From positions 9,048,779 to 9,112,778 of the forward strand of contig JAQJVL010000004.1 in the NCBI GenBank assembly GCA_035578905.1: a DNA stretch of 64,000 nt, in the 5' to 3' direction. The notes beneath the pieces are model-generated. The model saw only the letters and a list, made by a program, of their open reading frames with translations, had not been told where the DNA came from and made no database searches. The translations under genes were made by a program, and so were the position numbers. This DNA is from Stictocephala bisonia. Taxonomy: Eukaryota > Arthropoda > Insecta > Hemiptera > Membracidae. Positions within the stretch are counted from its first letter, which is position 1, and every line of letters begins with the position of its first letter. Shown here in pieces: positions 12,780-23,734 of this stretch.

Positions 12780-13187
12780 CAAGGTTATGCAAAAAGAATG
12801 ACCTGATTTTAAATAGCTATATAGTATATATATTAGAAACATGGGCTTTATCCAAACACACTTGACATTCAAATAATATATCAAAAGAATGAAGTTTACA
12901 AAAATGTATCATAAATATTTATTATGTCCTCCATTTGCAGCAGAGATAACATCTAGTAGATAGCTGAACTTTTGATGACACATTACACACATTTGGAACG
13001 AATTCAGCTATTGACTAGATTTCATCTATTATACAAATGAAGGACATATTGAACAATTATGATACCTTTTCGTAAACTTCATTTCTTTGTGACTTTTTTA
13101 GTGTCCAATATGTTTGGGTGAAGCCCATGTTTCTAATAAATATAGCCATTTAAAATCGGGTCGTTATTTTTGGAACGCCCTGCCCTG
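12780..13187. mobile_element. Long-TIR MITE flanked by TA
   Basis: Inverted repeats of about 150 bp form each end. The left includes GATTTTAAATAGCTATAT, TTAGAAACATGGGCTT and AATGAAGTTTACAAAAATGT. The right is the diverged inverse, ending GGAACGCCCTGCCCTG. A TA dinucleotide sits immediately outside both ends (12778-12779 and 13188-13189), as expected for a Tc1/mariner-type target duplication. The 100 bp core encodes nothing that I recognise. Superfamily assignment is inferred from the TA flanks and the CAGGG-like right terminus. Confidence 0.8.
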
Positions 13188-13760
13188 TATAGCTCGTAAA
13201 TACGTAATATGACTACAATATGATTACGCATTATATAACACACAACAAGAAATGTTGTAACGATATCTTTACCTTTCTGGACCATTACTCTTAGGTCTAT
13301 AAGTGGTATCTCAATGTAATATTGTATAATACAGTATACTGTTATAAGTATGCTATTACACAAGTCGTCGATATGGACTTCGATTTTGACAGGGCTTGCC
13401 TCAAGATTGGAACCGGAGGGAAATCATAACAGAATTAGAGTTTCCTTCCGGTAGGAAAATGGGAGACTTGGTTTTCCTCAAATCGACTTCTGTATTGACA
13501 TAGAGTATAAATCAAATAAATAAATATCTTACTTGCCATTGACAGATAACAAGACTCCAAATAGGCTTCGTCAGATGAGTTATAAATCTACAATAAAATT
13601 ACTTAATATTACAATTCATCTTAACTCTAAAACTAAAAGTAAATTTATTTTTTTCTATATAAACATGAGAAAAAAAAATTACAAAGTGAAAAGACAATAG
13701 CAGCATAGTATTCGGTCATGGCAAAGCTAGGCAGGTTCATAAAGTCAGAATAATTATAAA
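13188..13760. other. Probable 3' flank or tail of the LINE remnant
   Basis: No coding seen. The stretch just beyond the reverse-transcriptase stop is AT-rich and contains TAAATAAATAAATA near 13516. In the minus orientation it would lie downstream of the LINE coding region and may include its 3' UTR. Confidence 0.35.
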
Positions 13761-14267
13761 TTACTTAGATAAAAGGAAATATTTTAACTTATTGCTAAAC
13801 CTTAAGTACGAACATTCCTCTCTAAGCTCAGCTGGTAGCGTATTGAAATACTCTATTGCAGAATAGGATACTCCTCTTTCGGTGAGTGCTAGACGGTGTT
13901 TAGAAGTGCGATATAAATCACCGTGTCTTGGATTGTAACTATGTATTTAATTGTTTTTGGGATAATTATTATTTTTTTTTTTTTTAACGAAGTAACTCAA
14001 AAAAATATATTGAAAACAAGGGAACAATTTTATATTTTGAAAATAGAGGTCAGCAAGATGTTTTCTGAGTACAATGACTCATAATCCTCAGTGCCATTTT
14101 TTGCAATTTAAACATTTTATAGCTTTCAACTGAATTACTCCAAAAGATTAAGCCATATGATAGAAAATAAGAACAAAACACGAGTAGTAGAGTTTTAAGA
14201 TTAGCAGTTGGACTTAATTGACGAATGGCGTAACAAGCCGAACTGAGTTTTGGAATAAGCCCACCTC
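13761..14267 (-). pseudogene. Non-LTR retrotransposon RT C-terminal remnant
   Basis: The minus strand reads as the C-terminal part of a LINE reverse transcriptase in family order. Near the start is LIPKLSSACYAIRQL. Next comes YFLSYGLIFWSNS, the usual SYG-x-x-x-W block, then FKLQKMALRIM and a PLF block. After an interruption come YNPRHGDLYRT and FNTLPAELREE, ending at a TAA whose complement is 13761-13763. Breaks include a TGA just before PLF, where the family commonly has Arg and CpG decay is the simplest cause. A second stop and a T-rich run lie near 13970-13985. The fragment begins abruptly at its 5' side and no palm-domain YADD is present. Insect LINEs of Jockey or related clades have this layout; the clade is not certain. 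Confidence 0.8.
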
Positions 14268-16449
14268 CATAATACTATTGTTATAATAATACTATATAAA
14301 TAATATCACTGTATTACTGAGCTGTCTGTTGTTATTTTTGTAGAAACCCTGCAAGAAAAAAATACTGCTCTGATATTTTTTAGCTTTAAAATTCACGTCT
14401 TTATTATATCTAATATATTATTTAATAAATTAATGTCCACGTTTTATATTTTATTTTGGGGCTTTTTAAACATAATATTAATGTGTGTTACATGATTATT
14501 TCTACTATGTGAGGGATATTTTTTAATTAGGTATTCTAATGGGAAAATGTTGATTCCAGCGTATTTTAATGTTTGTGAAACATGTAAATAAAAATTGTAA
14601 CATAAAATCAATAAATTTGGAAAAATAAATAGCAATCAACGTAAAACATATAATAAAGAATATAATTAAATCAATAAATACCAGATAATGAACAAACGCT
14701 TTAAATGACTACCAGTACAGGTATATTTTTGTTTGATTTGTGGAAATTGAACGGTCTTATGGAAAATATATTTTTCATGGCCGGAAACCAGGCCGGAATT
14801 CATCAGAATGTTTGATTACGTCAGCCTTGCCCCACCTAACTACCACAGAACTGCACCAAAACACACTTCTTCATGTACGTGAAATTTCATTTTTCATTCC
14901 CTTCGAGTTAGTTTGAACTATCAATTATTTTATATCGGTGTGAACCCCACCCCCTTAGTCCTCCTGATCCACCCAAAACCAAATGTCTGTTAACTTTTGT
15001 TGCCATTTTACGCACCTCTTCATACAAAAGATTAGGCACATATCTAACTGTGATATAATTCAAACTTCGTTCATTCTTAAGAGGTTTTATAATTTTAGTT
15101 ATATCCACCAATACCTACCTATAAGACAAAATTAAAGAGTCAAAACTGTATTTCAATTTGTAATAAATAGAATTGTGTTCTATTTATTAATAAATTTAAT
15201 ATAAATAATAAATAATAAATAAAAAATATAAAAAATAAATAAATAAAAAATAAATTTAAAATAACTTTAAAATATACATATGCATAGTCATTGGTCTAAT
15301 TTCAAGTGTACGATATCATATTTAGTTATCTCAAATCAGACTAATTAATTTTGAATGTTAGCTAAATAAAAACATAACATATGGTGTCACTTCGGTTAAA
15401 GCTAATGGAAACTTCTTGAGTTTTTCAAAGAATTCCCAAGAGCAATCAAAGGCAAAACCATGTGAACGCAGTGCTTAGTGAATCCATTTCATCGCCATAA
15501 ATTATTTGCTCCAGCTTTTATGTTTAGTTTCTTCGAAATTCCCTTTATATAAAATTGTCTACGTTAGGTGGCTCATAGATCAATTAGATACACAAATATT
15601 TAGTAAAGTATAAATATTTAGTAAAGTATCTTTCCAATTTATAAAACCCTTCATCATCGACTAAAACATTAATCATTCAACCAAATAAATGTTTGTAGAA
15701 TTCTGTTCAAAATATTTGTCACCAGATTACCGTTCCGTTATTTATGCGTGATCATACAGAGGGGGGCGTTGTAAAAAAAATAACGCGTTTGTTACTATAA
15801 AGAATAGCTGTAGGCCTAATTGAGATACCTTATGGATTTCTAAATAACGTATACAGAGTCATTTGCAAATTTATGAGTTTTCAAAATTCATTAATTTAAT
15901 ATACTAGTAATAATTGTGTTTTTAGTTTATATTGATATGTTTTCTGTACATTAGATATATCGATATGACTATATATCGATATATTTTTTTTCAATTTGTT
16001 TAAGTTATATTTTTTTTAGTTTTGTATAGTTTGAATAAGGATTATAATTTAGAGGAAAATGTTATAAGATATATTCGAGTCTTATTATAAGTTTGTTCAC
16101 AAGTAAAGGCTTCGTGTTGTGTCTTAAGTATTTTGTTTATCAGTGTCAAGTGTAGACACCACGGAGAGCAGCTCGGCTGATAACTACATGAATTTTTATT
16201 AGACTTTGATAATCTGAAAAGTCTAAAACTCTAAAATAATCCTGTACAGGAGATGCACCAATGTGGTAATAGCTCATGACATTTCACATAACATTCAAAT
16301 ATATTGTATGGTTTTTTGTCACCTAAATTTTTTTTTTAAATTCAAAATTATATAAAAGTTGAGTTTTATAGCTGGACAAAAAGTTTTTGTATCAATACAC
16401 TTTAATACAAATTAAAAAAATTAATAAATAAATAACGAATGATCTCCTG
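14268..16449. other. Non-coding stretch with one dispersed repeat
   Basis: No gene seen. It contains the dispersed repeat at 15383-15556, an A/T-rich TAAATAAA tract around 15175-15260, a short duplicated AAATATTTAGTAAAGTAT at about 15592-15628, and two neighbouring TATATCGATATA-like palindromes near 15955-15985. Confidence 0.45.
15383..15556. repeat. Dispersed repeat, copy 1
   Basis: Shares with 22993-23168 the block CAAAGAATTCCCAAGAGCAA, then TCAAAGGCAA, then GCCATAAATTATTTGCTCCA, with similar flanks. Both copies are in the same orientation. Weaker similarity upstream (CACAGAACTG, ACATACTTCTTCAT at 14840-14880 and 22780-22815) suggests the family is longer. No coding seen. Confidence 0.75.
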
Positions 16450-17620
16450 TCACAGTGCTAAATCCAGTCCATCTAGCCATTTAATGCCTGCCTCACTCAT
16501 TCTACTTATGCTAGCTAATCCCTCCGTAAAACAGCGCAAGGGACACTCTGTAACTATGTGATTCATTGTTTGGATATACTTCCCGCAATCACAAGACTGA
16601 TCTAGAGTCAATCCCCTTTTGTATTTCCAGTAGTACGGAACCGATTCAATAATGTCCACTCACTACGAGGGAGGTTCATCGGTTCATCCCTTGATGGATC
16701 GTTAATAAGGAACTTATTTCGTCCATCAAAAATGTTTAACGCTATGGCCCAGCTAGAATTGGGTGAGAAATTTGATCTGCTCGACTGGGAAGGAGTACGT
16801 AGATGGGGATTTCGAGATTTTAAGCGACCGTTCTGAAGTGGGACATCATGGGTAATGGGGAGGTGCGGGGCATTCTAGATCTTATTGAATTCTTTACTAG
16901 TGCCTCCTGACGTCTTATTTCTGGAAGAGCTATATTGCACAGCACCGGGGGCCTTCGTAGTGGAGTTGCCATGAGAGTACCACTAATAGCTTTCATGGCT
17001 CTGTTAAGATGGACACCAATCGCTTTTGAATGTGTATTATTTAGCCATACGGGAGCACTGTATTCAGCAGTTGAATAAACGAGGGACAAAGCAGTAGAAC
17101 GCAGAACGTGTGCGTTGGCTCTTCAAGTTGTTCCAGCAATGTGATGTAGTGCATTTGCCCTGGTTTTAGTTTTAGCTGCTGTTTTTTTTTCTGGTGGAGT
17201 TTTACACCATTTAGAAAGATGTTTAATTTTCGATTAGCTAGTCGATTACTTAGGTGGTAACAGGCTACTTCAGTTTTTGATGGGTTAGGATTCAGCTTCC
17301 AGGTTCTAAAATATTCTTCGGGTTGCAAGATCGTTTGTGAGTGTTTCTTCAGTAGCTGTGAAGTCCTTTGTTGATAAGCTAAAGCAATATCGTCTGCATA
17401 TAGAAACTTCCTTGACTTGGTGATTGGGATGTCAGTAGTATACACGTTAAATAAAATTGGAGCAATTACGGACCTCTGGGCAGACCATCCTTCAGCTGTC
17501 TATATGAGTTTTCTTCACGACCTATATAAACTTTTATTAGCCTGGCACTAAGCATTGACTCTAGAAGTCGCAAAAGAAAAGGACAGTGGAGGAGGCTGTA
17601 GAACTTAAATAACAAACCTT
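16450..17620 (-). pseudogene. Jockey-type LINE reverse transcriptase pseudogene
   Basis: On the minus strand the RT palm and C-terminal region can be followed from about 17620 to the stop near 16450. Visible in order: KGLLFKFYSLLHC, LKDGLPRG, then after a one-base shift VIAPILFNVYTTDIP. The catalytic block FLYADDIALAYQ (17392-17425) keeps the YADD motif. Next are VYSTAEYSAPVWLNN and PVLCNIALPEIRR, then a Cys/His tail CDCGKYIQTMNHIVTECP (about 16545-16600). It is broken by at least two frameshifts, an in-frame stop near 17123 and an apparent deletion of roughly 25 codons before the AEYSAPVW block. The 5' part (endonuclease and ORF1) is missing, as expected for 5'-truncated LINE insertions. Known members copy RNA into DNA at the target site; this copy cannot. 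Confidence 0.9.
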
Positions 17621-17805
17621 TGCTTCATACCTGGTACTGTAGCTGGACCGTCACAAATTTGTGTTCTCTCAGCTATGGCAGCTACCACACAAAATAACAT
17701 TCACATAAGAGCACGTTTATGAGAAAATATGTAAAAAAACATGTCTAAAATGTTATTATGTTGAAAAATATAAACACTACTATTTAAAATATCAGTAGGT
17801 TTGCC

Positions 17806-17965
17806 TTGACAGGAGGGTTCCGACGTTATCGTAAGTTAACGGCATCAAGCGACATTGAGCGTGGCTGTTCCTTGGATGGGGGACTGTCTGAACAACCCCG
17901 TCCTTGCACGTGGCCCGCCCGCCCGGTCCCTGGTGGTGGTTCGGAAGTCACCCTTAGGTCGTTGG
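17806..17965 (+). mobile_element. GC-rich SINE-like block with 5S-rRNA-like box
   Basis: A sharply GC-rich block in AT-rich surroundings. CTTGGATGGGGGACTGTCTG at 17871-17890 resembles the internal promoter box C region of 5S rRNA (CTTGGATGGGAGACCG), and GAGCGTGGC precedes it. Downstream GGTTCGGAAGTCAC recurs at 27880-27893, so at least that part is dispersed. A 5S-derived SINE (SINE3 class), or a composite upstream part of the SINE at 18069, are the main readings. The 106-codon open frame across it is probably incidental. Confidence 0.5.
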
Positions 17966-18068
17966 TCCCCAGGTTAGGTGTTAGAGAGGGCTTCTTAGCT
18001 CTAACTTCACCTGGTTATATAACACCTCCTTCAGCTTTAACTTTTAACTGTTATGTTTATATAACTTT

Positions 18069-18213
18069 GCCGGCGTGGTGGATAAGGCTTTGGACTGCGA
18101 AGGGCACATGCCCACTGTCCCACTGAGCCAACGGTCGGTACTTCACTCGTTGAGTAAAGTTGACGCCAAGGCCTGTAGGCCCATGTCAACTGGCTAGTGA
18201 AGTTAAAAAAAGA
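18069..18213 (+). mobile_element. tRNA-derived SINE, copy B
   Basis: The head GGCGTGGTGGATAAGGCTTT, followed by GGACTGCGAAG, matches the tRNA-like head of the 3816 copy. The tail blocks CACTCGTTGA, TAAAGTTGA, GTCAACTGGC and AGTGAAGTTAAA are shared in order, ending in an A-rich tail. The B box region is decayed. It carries an extra AAGGCCTGTAGGCCC palindromic insertion that copy A lacks. Confidence 0.8.
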
Positions 18214-18577
18214 AGAAATTTCATAAGTATTTTCATATTTGGGCCCAACTAGGTGTATAAAAATGGATTATAAAATAAAACATATACTATCCTTCTTTTG
18301 ACAATTTTCACCAAAGAATATTTACAGAAAATGTGATTTGTACTTTTTCTCCAATAAAGTATACCAAATGTAAGAGTGTTTTTAAAGAGCACAAGCAGTA
18401 CTTAATTTTCTATTGACTAGATTTTTGAGAAAATTTATCAATTTAAGAGGAAAATGAGCATGTTACTGTAAACATTTTTAATTTACTTAAAAATACCTCC
18501 CCCATCCCAACCCTAAGAGTCACTATGGTTGGACTGCCACTGTACACCATGGCCAAATTCTTATTCAACGTGGTATT
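18214..18577. other. Non-coding stretch
   Basis: Nothing recognised beyond AT-rich unique sequence. Confidence 0.45.
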
Positions 18578-18712
18578 AACCTACCCGCCAATACAAAAAT
18601 GCACGAGATTTTGACCCACCCGTACACGTATGGTGGTATTAACCCACCCACCAATACAAAAATGCACGAGATTTTGACCCACCCATACACGTATGGTGGT
18701 ATTAACCCTTCA
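18578..18712. repeat. 63-bp tandem repeat, two copies
   Basis: Two near-identical 63 bp units, each with AATGCACGAGATTTTGACCC, then TACACGTATGGTGG, then TATTAACCCACC. The ACCCACCC...TACACGTA part is the reverse complement of the 36 bp G-rich family, so this looks like an inverted, diverged offshoot of it. Confidence 0.85.
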
Positions 18713-19215
18713 ACCCTCGGCTTTTTGGTACACGTATTGGATCCAAAAAGTGTCTCGTGCCGTTGCCGTAATTTGAAAGCCACGTAATGCTTTAATTACC
18801 AGGTCAAGTTTAAATTTAAAAGAGAACTTTTCAATCCTAACTTCAGCTTACTCTCACAAATATTTTCTAAATTTTCGTACTTGTTTATATAAATTACTAT
18901 CAGTAAAACTACACACAAGTACTGAGTAACGCTTCGCTGTTTATTACTTTAACCCTCTTTATTGAACTCAGTTTGCATCTAGCAATAGGAAATTGCTTGG
19001 AAAATTTTATCAAGTTTTAACCTCAGAAAACTCAGGTATTTCAACATCCTCCATTTCCTCCGTCTGCTCAAACGATAAAACATTATTCACTTGACAACTT
19101 CAGAGAGTTGAGTACATACGGTGCTATCTGCAGTTAACCACATGATTTATCACTATTTTTGTCTCTAAACGTATTGATTGATGTACTTAGAGAGTGAATT
19201 TGTGTTAGACGTCAA
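18713..19215. other. Non-coding stretch
   Basis: No gene or repeat recognised. Confidence 0.45.
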
Positions 19216-19252
19216 AACAGTGATATTGTATGGGTGGGCGAGTGGGTCAATA

Positions 19253-19413
19253 CCAGATTCTTTTATGAATCCCTCTGGTCTGAGGAAGGTGAGCGTGGTT
19301 AACCGAAATCGATCACCATAATATGCTTGCATTTTGTACTTGTATTGTATTATATTTGTGCATTTTGTGCTTATATTATAATAAATTTGTGTTGTGTGAC
19401 GTTTAATATCATT
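19253..19413 (+). mobile_element. Half of foldback element family D (spacer copy 1)
   Basis: Starts GATTCTTTTATGAATCCC, contains GAGGAAGGTGAGCGTGG and ends in TTTGTGTTGTGTGACGTTTA. The same order is seen in the centre and right arm of the complete element at 34878-35160. The left arm is missing; the 36 bp array takes its place. Confidence 0.8.
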
Positions 19414-19661
19414 TTACGTGTATGGGCGGGCGGGTGGGTCAATATCACTGTACGTGTATGGGTGGGCGGGTGGGTCAATATCACTGTACATGTATGGGTG
19501 GGCGGGTGGGTCAGTATCACTGTACATGTATGGGTGGGCGGGTGGGTCAATATCCACTGTACGTGTATGGGTGGGCGGGTGGGTCAATATCACTGTACAT
19601 GTATGGGTGGGCGGGTGGGTCAATATCACTGTACGTGTATGGGTGGGCGGGTGGGTCAATA

Positions 19662-19820
19662 CCAGATTCTTTTATGAATCCCTCTGGTCTGAGGAAGGTG
19701 AGCGTGGTTAACCGAAATCGATCACCATAATATGCGTGCATTTTGTACTTGTATTGTATTATATTTGTGCATTTTGTGCTTATATTATAATAAATTTGTG
19801 TTGTGTGACGTTTAATATCA
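19662..19820 (+). mobile_element. Half of foldback element family D (spacer copy 2)
   Basis: Near-identical to the 19253 copy (for example TATGCG against TATGCT), so it arose by recent local duplication and not by an independent insertion. A further truncated piece lies at about 20062-20104. Confidence 0.8.
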
Positions 19821-20412
19821 TTGTACGTGTATGGGCGGGCGGGTGGGTCAATATCACTGTACGTGTATGGGCGGGCGGGTGGGTCAATATCACTGTACGT
19901 GTATGGGCGGGCGGGTGGGTCAATATCACTGTACGTGTATGGGCGGGTGGGTGGGTCAATATCACTGTACGTGTATGGGCGGGCGGGTGGGTCAATATCA
20001 CTGTACGTGTATGGGTGGGCGGGTGGGTCAATATCACTGTACGTGTATGGGCGGGCGGGTGCTTATATTATAATAAATTTGTGTTGTGTGACGTTTAATA
20101 TCATTTTACGTGTATGGGCGGGCGGGTGGGTCAATATCACTGTACGTGTATGGGTGGGCGGGTGGGTCAATATCACTGTACATGTATGGGTGGGCGGGTG
20201 GGTCAGTATCACTGTACATGTATGGGTGGGCGGGTGGGTCAATATCCACTGTACGTGTATGGGTGGGCGGTTGGGTTAATATCCACTGTACATGTATGGG
20301 TGGGCGGGTGGGTCAGTATCACTGTACATGTATGGGTGGGCGGGTGGATCAATATCCACTGTACGTGTATGGGTGGGCGGTTGGGTTAATACTACTTACT
20401 GTATGTGTATGA

Positions 20413-21069
20413 GCCAGATGTGCAGCTCGCAAAGACGATCGTGCCTTGTAGTTTAATGACATTCTAAATTATAAAATTAGTTAATAATAACCCACACCTT
20501 TCACATTGTCTTAGTTTATATGTAAAAAGACTCCTTAAATTTAATAAAAGATGAAGCACGACTTCACGACAGTTGCTTAATTAAGTAAATAAATGAGGAA
20601 ACCCATATAATGGTTCATAATTTTTAAGCCATGTTCAACAAAAATAATTAACTATCATAATTTATACGATTCATTCTGTAATTTTAACTTTCATACAACT
20701 TTATTTTTAAAACACAAGCCAGTCACGTCCAAAGTGTGATCTTTCACCTAGTCACCGATGAATTGATCTTTGAATCATAAATAGGTCGGATAGAAAACGA
20801 CCTGCGCTTTGAATTTAGTGCATATAGGGGTTTCAGCAGCAGAGGGCAAACATTCCAGTACTCCATATCTCGTTTGAATGAGATGCCGTGTTTGTAGGGA
20901 GGACAGTGGAATTTGTTTTAAAAATTGCATACACAGTATTTATATTAAACTGGAATGCAAGTAGGGATAAATATTATTTTAGTTTGAAGATATGCCACTC
21001 AAAATTGTAATTAATTATTAGTATAACAAATATAATATAACAAAAACACAATAATAAAGGAAGGACCAA
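20413..21069. other. Non-coding stretch
   Basis: AT-rich sequence with no gene recognised. Confidence 0.45.
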
Positions 21070-21192
21070 TTTTCACTAACCGCTGATTCCTCACTCCTAT
21101 CACAGCTCCTTTTCACTAACCGCTGATTCCTCATTCCTATCACAGCTCCTTTTCACTAACCACTGATTCCTCACTGCTATCATAGCTTCTTT
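21070..21192. repeat. 40-bp tandem repeat, three copies
   Basis: Copies begin at 21070, 21110 and 21150, each with TTTTCACTAACCGCTGATTC followed by CTCACTCCTATCACAGCTCC. The first two are nearly identical and the third is more diverged. It lies directly upstream of the promoter-like cluster at 21240. Confidence 0.9.
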
Positions 21193-21239
21193 TCCCCTTA
21201 TGCCATCCATGTTCCAGCTGTGCTAAATTTCAGTTTCCC

Positions 21240-21289
21240 CACGTGCCTGCCCCACCAATAGTCCCCTTGCATAATGACGTCATGGGCGG
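21240..21289. promoter_or_regulatory. Promoter-like motif cluster (E-box, CCAAT, CRE, GC box)
   Basis: Within 50 bp are CACGTG (21240-21245), ACCAATAG, a full palindromic cAMP-response element TGACGTCA (21275-21282) and GGGCGG (21284-21289). This density is unusual for the AT-rich surroundings. No TATA box, initiator or following exon can be shown, so the function is inferred from motifs alone. An 80-codon open frame starting at 21243 has no recognisable features. Confidence 0.3.
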
Positions 21290-22992
21290 AGCTTGCTACT
21301 GCGTATCTATAACGACGAAATGTTATAGTGGTACAGTGGCACGACGGTATATTAGTAAGAAAATAGTCATTTTTTCTCTTCCTTCAACGACTAACTTTAT
21401 CTCTCTCACACAAGTGCTTTCATCAGGTTGCAATCTAAGCGGCCGAACTCTAAATATGCACCCAATACTTGTATTTCCAAGCTAATTATTAGTTTAGTCC
21501 ATGGATCATTGTAACAATAACAGCATTAATTGAACCATAAGTATATATTTAACGTTATATTCATACATAACTAATGGTAAGAGTCACAATGACTATGTTT
21601 AAGTTATATTGTATTTTTACTCGAATGTTTATAAAAACCATAATGCACGCATTATAAACGTTCTTTCTATATATTACTTCCATAGTATTTAAAACGGTGA
21701 TGTTATCTTTTATCATTTACCTAAGACGTTTTTGTAAAGATAAGATAAGATGTATCGTAATACATGCATTGCCAAGTTTATAGTCAGACTTCATATACTG
21801 CTAGTAAATAATGCATATAATTCCAAATATAATTTTATTTTAAAATATTTCTCCGTGTTTAAAAATATCATAAAAGCACACACCTAGCAAGACCACTATA
21901 CTCAATACAAGTATTTTATTAACTAGATAGAAAATAATTTTACTAATAAAACTTTTTTTACTATATGATTTAATATAAATTAAATTATTTTTTACTTTTC
22001 AGACTAAATTGGTTCACTGTAACCACGAATTATTAATTATGTAACTCTATATAATGTATTAACATGTTACATTAATTAATGAAGATATGTTTTATTTGAT
22101 TCTGTGATAATTTAAAAAACTAATTTTAAATTGCAAGTTAAATATATTCCGAACATTAATGAATTAAATAGTTATAAATTTTTAAAGTAACAAAACACGT
22201 ATTGATAACATTATGTCAACAGTAAACTTGAATTATATTAGTAAACATTTTTTACAACATTATAATAAATTATCGTCTGTATTCTTTAAAATTGTGACAA
22301 TGAATCCAAAGTGGAGTATTTGAAGTCACATCCTGGGCCACACGTGTACAATAGTGTATGAGCAATGGGGAAAACGTGTTACCGTTTGGCTGATCTGGAC
22401 TCGAGTTGTGACATTATAATGTACCAGACTTAGTAGCAACGAATGGCTTTTCAGTTGCTATATTCAATACATTTTTTAACAGACACGTAGTCTGGTTTCT
22501 TATCTAAATGAGTTGATATGATTTTAATTAGTGTTACGTTAAATTATTTTGATAAGACCATTTAGAACAAATTTAAATCCTTTTTCAACACTTTTTAGAT
22601 GATTATTTATTATTGTTTTACATATAAATTTACGTGGTTCGGTGCATAAATATTACACTTTTTGAGGGTGTAGAGTCAAGTGAATTACTAATTATTTGAT
22701 ATAGCTTCAAACCATCTGAAAAATTCCTGGAACATATAATCTGGCTGTCATGCTGTGCTATTCAGCCATGCTCTATGAGACTCCACAGAACTGTACAAAA
22801 CATACTTCTTCATCTCCATAGTATTATTTTTGTTTTGCTTAACATTAATATATTATTATTAGTTTTCTCTCTCCACTTAAAAATCCTTATGTGCTAACCC
22901 ACAGCTGATATTTTGTTAACATTGTGGACAGTGCTACCGTCGTTTTTTATATTCAAACACAGTTTGTTTCATGATTAGGAAGATGTATAATT
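21290..22992. other. Non-coding stretch
   Basis: Long AT-rich sequence with no coding signature. Short similarity to 14840-14880 appears near 22780-22815 and probably belongs to the dispersed repeat that follows. Confidence 0.45.
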
Positions 22993-23168
22993 TGGCTTCA
23001 CTTCAGTCAAGGCTATGGCAACTTTACGTGTGCCATAGCCTTGACACACGTCAAAGAATTCCCAAGAGCAATCAAAGGCAATACAACGTGATTACATTTC
23101 ATTGCCATAAATTATTTGCTCCATAATTTTAAGTATGTTTACTTCAAAATCCCCCTCATCTAAAATTG
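22993..23168. repeat. Dispersed repeat, copy 2
   Basis: Diverged second copy of 15383-15556. It differs by carrying a perfect hairpin at 23007-23044 where copy 1 has only a short unpaired sequence. Confidence 0.75.
23007..23044. other. Perfect 14-bp inverted repeat (hairpin)
   Basis: TCAAGGCTATGGCA (23007-23020) and TGCCATAGCCTTGA (23031-23044) are exact reverse complements around a 10 nt loop. The related copy near 15395-15420 has a recognisable left part (AAGCTAATGGAAACTT) but no right arm, so the right arm is probably a later template-switch product. Confidence 0.9.
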
Positions 23169-23734
23169 TTATTTTTGAATGCGCTTATTTATTTGTTCTT
23201 AAGACACCAATCGTCAAGATATGGGCGAATATGGATTTCAAATGAGTGTGATGAGTCTAAATGAGCCAATGTAGTCATTGTTACAAACTAAGGCCGACTA
23301 TTCCTCAGAAAGTGTAATTAATTAATAGCCCAACGACAAATGAACAGCTGGTGGTTATTCATAGTTTGAAGACCAAATTGTTTACGTAGTTTAGTAAATT
23401 ATTTGGAAAATATAAATTTGATTGAGTGGTTACCATAATAGCTGGGAACTTCAAGGAAATGAAATGAGAAAAGAAGTTATGGTTGAGCTCTCTGAGCCAA
23501 TTTCCTGTACATAAACCTCGCTCTCTGCAAAAAGATTAATTCTATCAAAGTGCAGGAAATCTTACTATGCAAATGGTTTATTATTGTTTCACTTATCTTA
23601 CTATTATATAACAATCTAATGGTGCCGGACTGTCTATCTGTCAGTATGTTTGTGTTTATATTACTCAACCACACAAAAACCACTGGTTCACTACAACACA
23701 TGTCGTTAGCCCTCGACTCGTCGGTAGCACCCGT
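23169..23734. other. Non-coding stretch
   Basis: Overlapping short open frames at 23477-23740 (minus) and 23550-23807 (plus) have no recognisable family features. No gene called. Confidence 0.4.

Larger units (their letters stand above)
19216..20412. repeat. Composite 36-bp G-quadruplex minisatellite cluster
   Basis: Three runs of the 36 bp unit (about 19414-19660, 19821-20065 and 20105-20412) are separated by copies of a foldback-element half. Nearly every unit carries GGGTGGGCGGGTGGG or GGGCGGGCGGGTGGG, a four-run G-quadruplex motif with one-base loops, next to TACGTGTA. The unit series from 19402 to about 19580 recurs almost unchanged about 693 bp downstream, and the spacer recurs about 409 bp apart. 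The cluster therefore grew by duplication of mixed blocks as well as by single units. Frames on both strands are by-products of the 36 bp period. Confidence 0.95.

Noticed and set aside
19327..20412. Many Gly/Tyr/Val-rich open frames on both strands
   Set aside because: By-products of a 36 bp tandem repeat divisible by three.
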